Of a DNA stretch of 64,000 bases, positions 1-12,962 are shown one piece after another (within the stretch, counting starts at the first letter, position 1; every line of letters starts with the position of its first letter). The DNA comes from Poecilobothrus nobilitatus. Lineage: Eukaryota > Arthropoda > Insecta > Diptera > Dolichopodidae. The DNA is taken from NCBI GenBank assembly GCA_947095535.1, contig OX352772.1:315342018-315406017 (forward strand), written 5' to 3'. The notes beneath the pieces were generated by a model, which was given only the letters and a program-made list of their open reading frames with translations, searched no databases and was not told where the DNA came from. Made by a program: the position numbers and the translations under genes.

Positions 1-40
1 TTAAAAACCGTTGGTTTACATTCTACTTTGTTTTTTGTTG
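1..40 (+). mobile_element. 3' end of a family C (Helentron-like) repeat, cut by the window edge
   Basis: The window opens inside the conserved 3' terminus of the family C repeat: the AAACC/GGTTT mini-hairpin followed by an ATTCT..CTTTGTTTT tail. The same terminus is seen complete at about 33235-33275. The rest of the copy lies outside the window. It is non-coding. Confidence 0.75.
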
Positions 41-540
41 TTTTGTATGTAGTTTTCGTGGAAACAAAAAAAAACATTTTATAATTAAAATATCGGAAAC
101 ATTAATTAATTGTTATAAATAAGTACAAAAAAAAAATATTTTAAAATATAAAATATAAAAGTTTTCATATATAATGTATAAATGCATATAAAATAGAATA
201 AAATAACAATTAAAAACAGGATATAAACAATAATACAGATACAGGGTTCGAATTTCTATTACAATTACTTTGCGGAAATAATTTTCGGAACCCTCAAATA
301 TTTTTAAGAATTAATTTTTATAATTTACGTATTTATTTGAAAAATTTTTGAACACCAATCAAACCCCTTTGGATTTTATGCGGCCCGGAACTTTGATAAT
401 TTTATGGTCTTACAACCATAACACTTCACCTTTATTATAATGGTTACTACAAGCTTAGCAAAAAAATGGAAAAACAAAATTAAACTTTAGAAATTAAATT
501 TAATTTCGAGTTAAATAATGGCAACAAGTTTAATAGTTAA
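41..540. other. AT-rich DNA, nothing recognised
   Basis: No open frame of note, repeat family or RNA gene was recognised. The stretch is A+T-rich with short homopolymers. Confidence 0.6.
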
Positions 541-549
541 AATTATTAT

Positions 550-707
550 GGGGCCTCGGTGGCCTAGTGGGTAAGAGTGTATAAAATACGCTATAAACTT
601 ACACGTCGTAAGAGTTATTCCCCCTTACGATATCTACAGCCACGCCTGAACAGGACAGCTGTTCCTGGCCACATTTAAGTGGCAGAGAAATGCATTAAAA
701 AAAAAAA
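550..707 (+). mobile_element. tRNA-derived SINE (copy 1), B box deleted, with target-site duplication
   Basis: A GGGGCCTCGGTGGCCTAGTGG head contains a tRNA-like A box. It is followed by the body shared with the copies at 12963, 47735, 50396 and 51762: a GTCGTAAG...CTTACGA hairpin, ACGCCTGAACAGG, CACATTTAAGTGGCAG and a poly-A tail at about 695-707. The segment that carries the B box (GGTTCAAATCC) in other copies is missing, so this copy should not be transcribed by RNA polymerase III on its own. A direct repeat AATTATTAT at 541-549 and 706-714 flanks it, as expected for LINE-mediated retroposition. Confidence 0.85.
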
Positions 708-714
708 TTATTAT

Positions 715-1264
715 ACTAGGCTCTGGGTAATACTGTATAAAGAATATCGTTAAATCATAGTTTATTTTATTATAGTGATTCTACATTAATTATACAATAA
801 TTATTATAATAATAATTTAATATAAGAGAACCCATTTACCATCTATAAAAGCATACGTAAAACCAAATATGGTATGAAAATGTTGAAATGTGCATTAAAG
901 CTTTGTTTAAAATATTTTCTTCCTTCCATCTTCTTAACATTGAATCTATAAACGTTTATTTTATTAATTTTGTAGATATTATAAGAGTACTAACAGATAC
1001 ATTGTAAAATAACAATAAAAATGATATGACTTTAATTCATTTGATGATTTTGAGTTATCCTCACAATTCGTTTTGGTCAAAAGATTTATTTGCCAAAAAA
1101 TATAAAGCAGGCTAAAATCAACTATAAAAAATTTACTGATAATAAATGAACCAATGAGGCAGAAAATTAATGAAACTTTCTTGTTGAACCTGTAAACGTA
1201 AACAAGTATTACAATTACATACTTATAAATAAGTAAAACTCTCAAGGAAAAAAAGGCTTTTTAC
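715..1264. other. AT-rich DNA, no supported gene
   Basis: An 88-residue minus-strand frame at 979-1245 is hydrophobic and low-complexity, as AT-rich non-coding DNA often yields. No domain or repeat was recognised. Confidence 0.6.
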
Positions 1265-1615
1265 TAAAAAAGGCGGTTTACTATCACAAGGCTGTATTTC
1301 AATTGGCTGTATGTCACTTGCCTATATTTTCATTTACCTATATTATCATTTGACCGAATTTCATTTAATATTTGTATTTCAAATATAATTATATGATTTG
1401 CATACATATTTCAACAACGAAATGTTTAAAAGAGTGACGGCTGCCCCCTCTCTAAAATCTCCCATAATTATATGTTTTACATACAGTTAAATGTAATACC
1501 GGTAAATGAAATATCGGCAAATGAAAAGCATTTAAATTGTATACATGCTACTTGCAAAAAATATAATCAAATGACACTACAGCTAAATAAAAGTCAGGCA
1601 TATGACACGCTCCCA
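1265..1615. repeat. foldback-like array of short CATTTGCC/CATTTACC motifs
   Basis: The left arm (about 1270-1370) repeats motifs such as TCACTTGCCTATATTTTCAT and CATTTACCTATATTATCATT. The right arm (about 1490-1610) carries the same words on the opposite strand, for example AAATGAAATATCGGCAAATG. A non-repeated centre near 1430-1460 (GTGACGGCTGCCCCCTC) separates them. The layout suggests an imperfect foldback built from 15-20 bp tandem repeats. No termini or target duplication were identified. Confidence 0.5.
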
Positions 1616-3730
1616 AAAAAAAAGGATACCAACTGGAAAAGTTTTATGTAAAAAAAATTAATTTTTTGTAACCAAAATTTAAAATTTCTGTTTTTAAGTA
1701 TAACGATTTTAAGTATAATTTCTCAGATATAAATGTAAAAAGGTGCTATAGGCTCAGTTCAGCGTCGATTCGATTCAGTTGCGGTTCGATTTCAAATGTT
1801 AAATCAATTCAAGCATTGGATATGACATTTACATTATTATTTACACAAAATATAATAATATGATATACTTACGTTTCAGTTGTATTATAATTTTGTACAT
1901 GAAGTAAATTACTTTCTCATGCTAATTGATTTAAAATTATAATTTTCCTTTTGGTTTTTCTCTTTTTTTGTTTTTTTTTTTTTTTGTTGATTAATTAATT
2001 TGTATTCCTGTGGCAATAATTATATAACACCTGAAAATATAATAAAAAATTTAACATATATAAGTAAAACAAAAAATATCTAATAATTGTATGTAAATAT
2101 AAAATTTAAAAATGTTTTTTTTAATGTTTTTTTGTTTAGAACTGCCAAAAAAGTTAATGAAGTTTAAAAAAGTTGAACAATAATTTAAATATTTCTTTTA
2201 TATTCTAACAATAATTATAAAAGGGTTAATTAGCACAAAAATACAAATAAAATTTTTTTTTTTTGTTTTCATGTTATATTTGTACTTGTTATATTTGATG
2301 GCGGGAAGGGGGTGGGGGGCGTTCAATATATATATATTCATGTTCAATAAATTAGTCACACTTTTCTGATTATTTAACTAATAATTTAATTTAATTATAT
2401 TTTGTATACCGATTTTTAATTAAAAAATATTTACGTTGGGCCCATCTCTATTTACTACAATAAAGTGGTCGTATGTGTCTATTAAAAAATATTGATTTAA
2501 TAGCTAGTAAGTAAGTCTATAATACCTTTTGAATTATTTTCTGTTTGTTGTGTGAAGTACACTTGATACTATTTTTTAAAAAAGGAAAAAAATCACTAAA
2601 ATCAAAAATTATTGATTGAATTATTTTATTATATATATATATTATTATATATATTTTATTTATATTTTATTATATTTTATTATAAAAAATTGTATTGGCG
2701 GGGGTTTTAAAGATTTTGAATAGTTCAAAAGTTATAGATACGTTTATGAAAAACTATTAAAAATTTTTAAAGCCTCATATCTCGAAAACTGTGCTGAATA
2801 GCTCCTCCTGCCCTTAAATACAAAATATTTGTTTATTTTAACCCCTGTACCGGATGCAGTACGGGTACTCGACTCAAAACCACTCTGTATACCTAAATGA
2901 AACTTGTTTCTTCCTTCCTAATGACTGTAAAATGAGTAAAAATATAAAAATAAGTTTTCGTTTATCAAAGACTTCAGTAACAGGAAAATTTAAAGATAGA
3001 AAAAAATCTTTCAAGCTAAAAATAATATATTACTACTCTCCGAATTTATGCCAGGATGAACTATCGTTAGAAATATAAAATGAACTTGCGGTAAATGAAA
3101 TTTTCACGATTTTTCTAACTTTAATAGAACTAAACGCCCTACAAAAAAAAATATTTTCTGTCGTTAGTTAGTTCATTTTTTTCAGCTTTTATTTCATTTT
3201 TGACATGGATTAATCCCAGAAAATTATTCTTCTAGCGTAAGATTATACTTTTGGCAATAGCGTATTCTGGGGTAAGTTTGCAGAGGCAAATATTAATTAT
3301 CTTTAATTCTTAACACAAAAGATAAATTTATATTGATATATTAGTATCGCGTTTCTAAAACATTTGAAAGTATCAAAATCCTAATAAGCTAAAACAGCAG
3401 TACAACATTCATTAAAAAGTTCATTTTTGTGATTAATCATTTTTTTTTTATATGAGGGAACCCTTTAAAGTTTTTTTTTTTGTATAGCATTGCACAAATT
3501 CCTCCGTTTCTTTAATTATTTGAATTGTATGACAAATTATAGGTACAATTTTTATTTAGTACTTTGAATTTATTTTCACCACAATTTTTCAAATAAACTT
3601 CAACACTTCATCACTTGCTGTTTTAATTTAATCTAATATTATATTTCGAATTATTCAGGTTATTTTTAAATACCTACAAGTTAGTAAAGTTTGATAAAAA
3701 ATCTAAAAGTATTAACTATAAATTAGCTCG
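1616..3730. other. AT-rich DNA with simple repeats; no supported gene
   Basis: Contains TA/TTA-rich tracts (about 2622-2690), a short G-rich patch at about 2300-2322, and a 74-residue frame at 2854-3078 with no recognisable domain. Near 2843-2870 there is an imperfect hairpin (ACCCCTGTAC...GTACGGGT) followed by TACTCGACTC. It recalls the ends of INE-1-like repeats but is too weak to call. Confidence 0.55.
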
Positions 3731-3734
3731 AAAT

Positions 3735-3955
3735 TAGACATACGCTACTTGGAGCACAGCCACCATAAACATTATATAGATCTTTAGCTTCTTAGAAACG
3801 ACAGGGCTGATAAAACTATTATAAATGGAGGCAAGCTTGTTCACATCCCTCAGTAATAGGGGACGCGAAATAGATATATGTACATCAAAAGTTCGCGGTG
3901 TTACTTATACCCCTTAGGCCTTAGGATAAAATAAACTAAACTAATAAATATACAA
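3735..3955 (+). repeat. possible retroelement 3'-end remnant
   Basis: A GC-richer island in AT-rich surroundings (GGACGCGAAATAG, AGTTCGCGGTGTTACTTATA) runs into an A-rich tail after CCCCTTAGGCCTTAGGATAA. This resembles a LINE 3' untranslated end, but no coding motif is visible. It could equally be another old repeat. Confidence 0.3.
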
Positions 3956-5553
3956 ATTATTATATTAATTAAAAAAAAAATTTTGGTATTTTAAGTAAGC
4001 ACAAAGTAATTTTAATATTTCCGTTTTAATGCGTGTAGATTGTTTAGTTAAGATGGCTACTCTATTCTTAGCACAAATAAGATGCCGGTTTAAGAATACC
4101 ATAATATAATTTTTATTAAATTTATATTGCCAAGCTTATATAGCTTAAATATATTTACTTTAAATATGATCTGCAAAACGTTTTGCCTTTGAAAATTGCA
4201 CTATTTTGATTGATAAGCCATGAAACTTGTAAAAATTTAACCATGTGACCACCAAAACTCCTTAATGCCTGTACTTCTATCATTAATTTTTATTTTTAAA
4301 TTCAATCCTCATATTTTTTAAAAAAATTTTAAATTCATTTTTTTATTAATAAAAGAATGTAAAAATTTTTAAAATATCTTTTATTCTATTATAATTTCTG
4401 ACACGTTTTATGATTTGTATAATATGATCTTGCTAAGCTGACTCCAACATTTTATTATAGAAAATCTTTTGTTTTATCAATATTTAAAATTAAAAAATCT
4501 TCTATTAAAAGTATAATAATATATATTTTTATATATCAAAATATAATTTTTTATTATTGCATATTATACATAACATATTTTAAGCATGAATATCTCTTGA
4601 GGATTCTATTTTTTTATAGTTTTGATTAAAATTTGAAAATCACAAAATTATTTTTTATAAAAATTATTTAAATCCTATAAAATAACCGAAGATATCAGTT
4701 CCTTGTCACAATTCAGCAAGTGGTCATATCGTAAAAAATGAAAATGTTATTTTTGACAAATAGCTTTCCAACTTTTTTGTTTTGCTTCACACACTTGTAA
4801 AATATAATCTCTTAATTTAATAGCTCGTTTACACGTCTTCTGGCAATGCTTTCGGTCTATAATCGAACCGTTCTCCGTTTTTTTTCAATATTTTCCTTAG
4901 TTTTGTTCTTAGTGTTTACTTTTTAAAGTGTCGAGATATTAATTCGATATTCTATTTACATGCCTGTGTTCTAATAAGATCTAGCAAATACCAAAACATT
5001 TCCATTTATACCATTTTGCAGCAGTTAAACTTATATGCATTGGTTCAAAAATTGTGCTGAAAATTTTTTTTTTGGTTACATATGCCGAACCTTTTCTTAT
5101 CATTGTGGTTGAAGATGATTATCAAAATATCGAAGTTATTATAAAACGAATTATAAGATTGCCCCAAAACAAACGATTAATATTAATTTAAAATGTCAAT
5201 AATTTTCTATCACATTTTGAGAATATTTTTAAAATAAAATATTTTACATTTTAAGGTTTGTTTTTTTTGTTTTAAGTTAAAAAGCCTGAAAAATAACTTT
5301 ATTTGCATCATTAGTTGAATAATAATTATAAAATAATGATATGGAAAATACAAAAAATATAAAATAAAAGAAGCAAAAATTTCAAATAATTTCATTTAAT
5401 CTTCATAAGCGAAAAAAAAAAAAATGAGGCTAAATAATTTTTTTTATTTAAAATTTTTTGTGATTGTTTCGGAATTTTGTTTATTTATGCAGAAAATTTT
5501 TATAACATACAGAATACACAATATCTAAACTTATTTCTGACAAAATTTAAAAT
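3956..5553. other. AT-rich DNA, nothing recognised
   Basis: Only short low-complexity open frames (for example 5210-5395 minus) and homopolymer runs are seen. Confidence 0.6.
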
Positions 5554-6846
5554 AAAACGAGGAAGAGTGCAGTAGAGTAGACTGTGTCAACTCTGGGATA
5601 CCCGTATGAACGTAATATATCCTGTTTCTATAAAACTTGATCATCTTTTAAAAACATTCAGATGTTTTAGTACCGAACTACAGAGATATATTTATGTAAA
5701 TTGTGGAGTTGTATGACAGCTACCTGAATCTATTGCGCCTAGCTTCATTAAGTTCCAAGAGGTGCAAGAAGCCTGAACCGACTGCTCTAGACCAACCAAA
5801 TTTTACAAAAGTTGTTGGTCTATAACTCGACACCTCTTTACTAAATTTCAGGTTGCTAGCTTCAATAGACACTGAGTTATTCTCATTTAAACGGAGAAGT
5901 TGTATGGCAGCTACCTGAACCCGCCGCACCACCACAACCAAATTTTACCAAAGTTGTTGCCATAAAACTTGATCATCATTTGCAAAATTTCAGACGCCTA
6001 GCTTCATTAGGTTCCAAGAGGTGCAAGAAGCCTGAACCGGCTGCTCTAGACCAACCAAATTTTACAAAAGTTGTTGGCCTATAACTTGGCACCTCTTTAC
6101 TAAATTTCAGGTTCCTAGCTTCAATAGACACTGAGTTATTCTCATTTAAACGGATAAGTTGTATGGCAGCTACCCGAACCCGTCGCACCACCACAACCAA
6201 ATTTTGGAAAAGTGGTTGCCATAAAATTTGATCATCATTTGCAAGATTTCAGACACCTAGCTTTATTAAGTTCGAAGAGGTGCAAGAAGCCTGAACCGGC
6301 TGCTCTAGACCAACCAAATTTTACAAAAGTTGTTGGCCTGTAACTCGACACCTCGTTACTAAATTTCAGGTTGCTAGCTTCAATAGACACTGACTTATTC
6401 TCATTTAAACGGAGAAGTTGTATGGCAGCTACCCGAACCCGCCGCACCACCACAACCAAATTTTACAGAAGTTGTTGCCATAAAACTTGATCATCATTTG
6501 CAAAATTTTAGAAACCTAGCTTGAATAGATACTGAGTTATTTCTATATAAAGATAGAAGTTGTATGGCAGCTACTCGAACCCGCCGACCGAAAATATTGG
6601 ATTTAAATAGCAAAACTAGCAATTTTGCAAAAGTGTCGTAAAAAAAATTTCAGCCTCCTAGCTCCTTTATTTTTTGAGTTATCGTGCGGACGGACGGACG
6701 GACGTACATGGCTTAATCGACTCAGAATTCGATTCTGAGCCGATCCATACCTTCGACACTATATCTAGCTCGACTCCTTTAAGGTGTCACAAACGTAATG
6801 GCAAATTTATTATACCTTTGAACATAGTTCATACGGGTATAATAAA
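5554..6846 (-). mobile_element. INE-1/DINE-1-like non-autonomous Helentron (family B, copy 1)
   Basis: Read on the minus strand it starts with a hairpin at about 6808-6846 (TTATACCC...GTTCAAAGGTATAATA). It continues with GTGACACC, GATCGGCTCAGAATCGAATT, GAGTCGATTAAGCCATGTAC and a (GTCC)n run near 6690-6710. It ends with TTCATACGGGTATCC, a small AGAGT/ACTCT hairpin and CTCTTCCTCGTTTT. The body is a tandem array of units of about 259 bp (see the repeat entry). There is no credible coding capacity. These are the landmarks of Drosophila INE-1 elements, which depend on an autonomous Helentron. Compared with the copy at 28714 it is in the opposite orientation and has fewer units. Confidence 0.8.
5700..6560 (-). 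repeat. internal tandem repeats of about 259 bp in family B copy 1
   Basis: About three units recur with spacings of 256 and 259 bp. Each unit has two related halves of about 130 bp, both containing CTAGGNNNCTGAAATTT and ending AACTTTTGTAAAATTTGGTT. A 74-residue frame recurs in each unit (5720, 5976, 6235), but the unit is not a multiple of three, so no continuous protein results. Confidence 0.85.
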
Positions 6847-7010
6847 ATATTGATATTGAACTCTGGCATTTCTGCACTTGTTCATTAATTATATAACTAA
6901 ACAATATAGTACCAAAGTTGTTTTGGTTGATTTTGAGTAGTTTTTATGACATTGCTGAAATATTTTTTTCCGCCCAGTAGATTAAGAATTTTAATAAAAT
7001 TGATACTCTT

Positions 7011-7250
7011 TATACCCGTACGATAAGGATCGGGTATATTAAAATTGCTCCTCCGTTTGTAACACCTCGAAATAAGCTAGCTAGATATACCTTCAAAGGT
7101 ATGGATCGGATCAGAAAAAAATTCTAAGATGATTGAGTTTTGTCCGTCCGTCCGTTAAAAAAATAATATTATAAACAGAGTGATAGGCATACTAACGGGT
7201 CGTACGGGTATCTAAGAGTTGACAAAGGCAACTGTGTTCTTCCTCGTTTT
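7011..7250 (+). mobile_element. short INE-1-like element (family B, copy 3)
   Basis: A compact 240-bp copy keeps both ends and little else. It has a start hairpin TATACCCG..CGAT/ATCGGGTATA, a GTAACACCTCG..AGCTAGCTAGATATA core, AAAGGTATGGATCGG, GTCCGTCCGTCCG, the subterminal inverted repeat CGTACGGGTA, a hairpin AGTTGaCAAAGGCAACT and the terminus GTTCTTCCTCGTTTT. The end structure is the closest in this window to the Drosophila INE-1 3' end as I remember it. It lacks the 259-bp tandem array of the other copies. Confidence 0.8.
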
Positions 7251-10200
7251 GGACTGAAATTAGATGTAGGTTTTTTTTAGTAACATAAATTTCTCAAAAA
7301 TGTTGGTATTTATCGGTGAAAATTACCTAAAATCCCTAAACAAAAAAAAAAAGAGCAAGAACTAATATGAGACCAAATAAAATCCCAACTAGATCATTTA
7401 TTATTTTATAAAAAAAAATGCTTTTCTTTATACCCTGTATGCTTTATTTTTTAGACTTTCTGTTTACATTAAAATAAAGAAGTCCTTTAAATATGAAAAA
7501 CTTAAACTATTCAACTAGAACTTCAAATAATTTTACCTCCACATTAAAAAATTTCAAAAAAATTTTATTTTCTGCCTTATCAGGTCTCACAAATTTATGT
7601 TACTAAACTACCCTTGCACTAAGTATTTCTAAGGATATAAAAAGCAAACTTTTATGTACAGATATTTTTATTGGGGTGTGAGCTTTTGATTTTTAAAAAT
7701 TAATTGTTAGCTATAAATTTCTTTTAGGCATGTGAATTATTTAATTCACTAAAATCCATTTATAAAATAATTTTATTTTAATTATAACAAATAATTAAAT
7801 TCTAAAATACCAATTTGATATATACAAAAACAAACTAATGTTTAAAGTCAAATATTATCTACTTATATTTTAGTATTTTGTTTTTGTTAAAAGCAATCGT
7901 CAAATAGACATAATTTCAATATTATTTTTATTTTTCAAATTTTCTATAATGTAAATTGAAAAACAAAATATTTTTATATTTACATTTACGTTTCTCTTTT
8001 TTGTTTTGTATTTCTTTCTAAAATCCCTTTTGGGATTGATAAACAATAGGAATTTTAAAGTTATCAAGGACCTCAATTGTTAAGCAAAATGTAAACAACA
8101 TAATATAATAGAAAATCCTCTTTTTAATATGACAACACTAGCAAGTTAAATATAAAAATACCGTTATTTATCATAAACTCATACCATATAAATTTAACAA
8201 AAAGTCAAATGTAATTTGTTTACTTTAAATTTTATTTTTATTTTATATTTTCTTTTTAAATCCTTCAGTAAATTCACCTCAAGGTTAAAATAAGAGTAAA
8301 AAAAATTATTTTTTTTTTTACCTCATTTAATACATTGTATTTATAAGTACATGTATAATATGTAAATAAACAAATATATATAAATATAAAAAATTATATA
8401 CTTTGATTCAACATATCTATTAATAAGTACACAAGGCAATATAAGCGAAAGGATTAATGAGAGCGATATATTTTTCGCAGGGATGAAATAATATCAAAGA
8501 TCATAAATTCCATGCAACTTATAACAGTTTAAATGAGCTTTTATAGAACTTATGGCTATTTATAAATTTGTGACTATTTTTTTTTGAATAGTAATGGTCT
8601 CAAATAAAATGAATATAAGTTTCATTTTTTATTGTTTTATTTTAAATAAGAAAATATAGTTGTAAGTAATAATTAATTGTGTATTTCTATTTTCTACACA
8701 AATATTTCCACTTAAAATTAATGTTTCTCAACTGATATTAGTAATCTTAATTGAAAGAATATGATGCGGACGTAAAAATTACTGTGAAATATTTTGAATA
8801 GGAGTAATAAACCTGTTTTTACAGTAATACTAGTAAAAGTATAGACATATCCTTAGCTTAGACAAGCTTAGTTTTTGTTAAAATTCCTAGAAAGAACGAT
8901 TTGAAAGGAAAACTTGTTATTGTATATGCGTATGATCATAATTTCTATTTTTTCCATCCAAAGCACTGCATTATGCTGTAAAATTTACAACAAAAATAGT
9001 ATTTGAGCACGTGCGCCTTTCTGATTCTCCAAAATAAAATTTCGCTTCTTGATCCTGCGTTCCCGCGCTTATAAAGCAATATGTAGCGAACAATTGATGA
9101 TCTTTTAGAAATTTGATCTCGTTTTCAGTTTTTATATTTAAATACTTGGCGATGGGATGTAGATACTATTGTAAATTTTACAATCCCGGATAATTTATGT
9201 AAATACACCAAGTTTTAATTATTTAAATATTATTTTTAATATTATGTACCTATATTATAATAATAAGTTTGTTGTCGTAAAATAAACGACAGACGCATGT
9301 AAACTCAAATAACGCGCCCGATTAAATCTGCTTATGAAATATATAGAAATAATTTGACGTCGTTTCATTCCTCTATTAATTGTTAAATAATTTACAATAA
9401 ATAAAAATTTAACAATGTTAACAAATAGCTAAAGTTATAACAAAAAGTCGTAATTTGAAAATTTAAACTTAAAGTCGTAATTATTAAACATACTGAAAAC
9501 AAACGTATGGTGGGGTTATCTCTTAGCCCCACAAATAATAAAAATTTAATTTGATTATAATATAGCTATAGTCGATACCGATTTGTACCTAAAACAGTTG
9601 AAAATAAAAAATACCTCTTTATAATAATATCTCATACGTGGTTTAATGACCAAATCTAAACTCAGTTTTTCATCTCACAAGCAAATCAACATTGTGTTCA
9701 ACAACAATATGTGCAATGTGTTCAAAAGATAATGCCATTTTTATTTCTATCTATATAGGTATATATTTAGTATTAAAAAAGTCACATTAAAAGCAATTTT
9801 ACCGTAAAACCTCGGCACTCTAAACTTCGAAAACTAAACACTCGACAATTATTTCATATGAAAGTGTGTTCCTATTTATTCTAAGAAAAAAAAAAAAAAG
9901 TAAAATAAAAAGGTCCAGTGGAAAATCATTAATTAAAAAATATCATTTGGGAAATCATATTATAATATTAACACTATAATATTTATTGTATGCACGCCTC
10001 TGATCACAACAATATTTTAAATTTATAAATAAACTTCAATTGCTAGTTAAATATGTTTGTAAGCATTTATCCTTTTATTCCTTATTTATCAAAAAAAAAA
10101 AAAATAATAAAAATAAAAAAAACTAAAGGCAAACAAAAATAATAACAAATAAAAAAAAAAAAGTCACCAGTAATCTAAATCCATACGGGCGTTAAAGGTA

Positions 10201-11220
10201 ATCGATGTTGCGTTGACATTTCAATCGACTTTACACCAAATTAAGCTTGTTTTTATTCTTTTCTTTTTTTTTTGTTTCTACTTCTGCTCCTTTTTATTCC
10301 TGTTATTTGTTTTTTTTTTATATTTCTCGGTTCAAAGTACCTAAAATAATTTCTACTATCCTTATTTTATACATATAAATGTGTACAAAAGACTTAGTGT
10401 GCCATAAAAATATCCTTTTTAATGGTATAAAGAATAATATTTCACCATGACCTGGAAATAAAATTTATTTATTTTTATTTTAACTGTTTTATTTTAGGAG
10501 AACGGCGAGAGGGGATGAAAGAATGACAAAAAAAAAGAAAATTCTGCCAAAAAAAAAATATTGGAACCGAATTGAATTATTAATGTTTCCAAATATTATG
10601 TAAGGATCAGATGAAAATAAGCTTCACCTCAAATAAAATAATGAGAAAGAAAAAAGAAAATTTATTAATCAAAAAAAAAATAAAAATAAAAAATATTATT
10701 TTATTATGTTTTTCCTTTTTCTTCTTTTCATCGTTTTACTACCTTTAACAGTAGATGAATTATGTCACGACACATACCTACTACCATAACAATTTTTTTG
10801 TTTTCTTTTCTAATCAAATAGAAAGAAATGTATGGTTTTTAATCAGCTGTGATAGTCACTATAAAATAAAATTGCTGCTAAAAAACAGTTGAAAATTTTT
10901 TTAAACGTTTAAAAGTTTACTTAGATTCTAAAAACAAAACATATAGCTACGCCTAGAAAATGTAATCGCAATTCTACTGAAATAAAGAGCAAAAAAAAAG
11001 ATTGTTATGTTATTTTCTAAAAGATTTTTTTGAGTGAACTCCAAAATCCACAAACACATAATAATCCATAATGATTTGTGAGTTGATTCAAAATCAGGGT
11101 ATTTCCTTTCTCCAAAATATTTATATAAAATCAGGGTTATTCGCCTTTTACAGAGTATCTATATTATTTTCTTATGTATATCCGAGTTTCTTAATTGGGA
11201 GGGATTTCATAGTTGGCTAG
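7251..11220. other. AT-rich DNA with A/T homopolymers; no supported gene
   Basis: Low-complexity DNA. Two small inverted repeats are visible: TGTCGT/ACGACA at about 9273-9291 and GTGGGG/CCCCAC at 9511-9533. A slightly GC-richer patch lies at 9008-9100. Many A and T runs occur at 9880-10330 and 10480-10780. No frame or RNA gene was recognised. Confidence 0.55.
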
Positions 11221-11847
11221 TTTTTAGCACATTTCCAAAAAATTTTTGAAAAAATGTGCTTAATAGTTTCACTCTGTCCGTCCGTCCGTCCATCCCCCCG
11301 TCTGTTTACAAAATTTCTACACCGTTAAAGATAGAGAAAAAAAATTTTAACCATGGGTAGGTCTCATAAAAAAAATAATTTTGTGGAACAACTTTTTCAT
11401 GTAGCCCCATCCATTACGGAGCTACAGCCCCTCAAACTTTGAAAAAGCCCTATTTTTAAATGCATATATCTTATGTTCTGCTTAAGATTTTTTCAATCTG
11501 AAAACGTCATTCGACAGGTATTATACAATTTTTTTAAATTTAGTATTTAAATTTACCGTTATGTGAAAACCATATTTTGCATGATTTTTCTACTTTCATA
11601 ACTCCGGCCCGATTTTAGATAGAGGCTTGAGATTTTGAGGCAAGAAAGAACTTTTAGAATTAGTATAAGTTTGCTCAGAAAACTCTTTTGGGGTACCCCC
11701 TGTTTATGAGCTATTAGGGGTTAAAAATTGAAAATTTGTTATTTTTAAACACCTGTAACTTAGGAACCTGTACACATTTTACTTCTGTAAATTAAAGCTA
11801 CAGTAATATATTTTTACGTGTGTTAAAGGTTTATTTTAATTGTAAAG
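11221..11847 (+). mobile_element. family C Helentron-like repeat, interrupted by the assembly gap
   Basis: Starts TTTTTAGCAC with a conserved hairpin GCACATTTCC...AAATGTGC (11227-11259), then TCACTCTGTCCGTCCGTCC. The body has the family words CTACACCGTTAAAGATAG, GAGCTACAGCCCCTCAAAC, AAATTTACCGTTATGTGAAA and CACCTGTAACTTAGGAACC. It stops at the run of N at 11848. The 3' terminus is not found after the gap, so it is either in the gap or lost. Confidence 0.8.
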
Positions 11848-12047
11848 NNNNNNNNNNNNNNNNNNNNNNNNNNNNNNNNNNNNNNNNNNNNNNNNNNNNN
11901 NNNNNNNNNNNNNNNNNNNNNNNNNNNNNNNNNNNNNNNNNNNNNNNNNNNNNNNNNNNNNNNNNNNNNNNNNNNNNNNNNNNNNNNNNNNNNNNNNNNN
12001 NNNNNNNNNNNNNNNNNNNNNNNNNNNNNNNNNNNNNNNNNNNNNNN
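11848..12047. other. assembly gap (200 N)
   Basis: Exactly 200 undetermined bases between a family C repeat and an (ATT)n array. The round length suggests a nominal gap rather than a measured one. Confidence 0.99.
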
Positions 12048-12740
<693 letters not shown>

Positions 12741-12962
12741 GTTATTATTACCACTATTAATTATACGATATACATTATTACGATATACATTATTACATAT
12801 GTAAAAGTTAATATTTAAAATATATAATTTAGTCCTAGGTTGAAGGTTAAAACACCGTTGCATATTTTTTATACATTAACAAACAAACATAGTTTGTTCA
12901 TGTATATACTATTTATAAACATTTACATATAGCTATGTTCCAATTAATTTGTTCAAAAATAT
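12741..12962. other. AT-rich spacer
   Basis: Contains a short direct repeat of TACGATATACATTAT at about 12763-12795. Nothing else was recognised. Confidence 0.6.

Noticed and set aside
2843..2880. Another INE-1-like end (GTACGGGTACTCGACTC)
   Set aside because: Only a short resemblance; the GTCC run, core and opposite end are not found nearby.
5720..6459. A recurring 74-residue protein (three copies here, two at 29099-29582) with conserved sequence
   Set aside because: The repeat unit is 259 bp, not a multiple of three, so each frame stops within its unit. The similarity follows from DNA duplication, and the frames have no domain, no intact promoter context and no continuity.
9511..9533. GC stem GTGGGG/CCCCAC followed by AT-rich DNA, terminator-like
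   Set aside because: A eukaryotic, gene-free context makes a bacterial-type terminator meaningless. A 6-bp stem is expected by chance in 64 kb.
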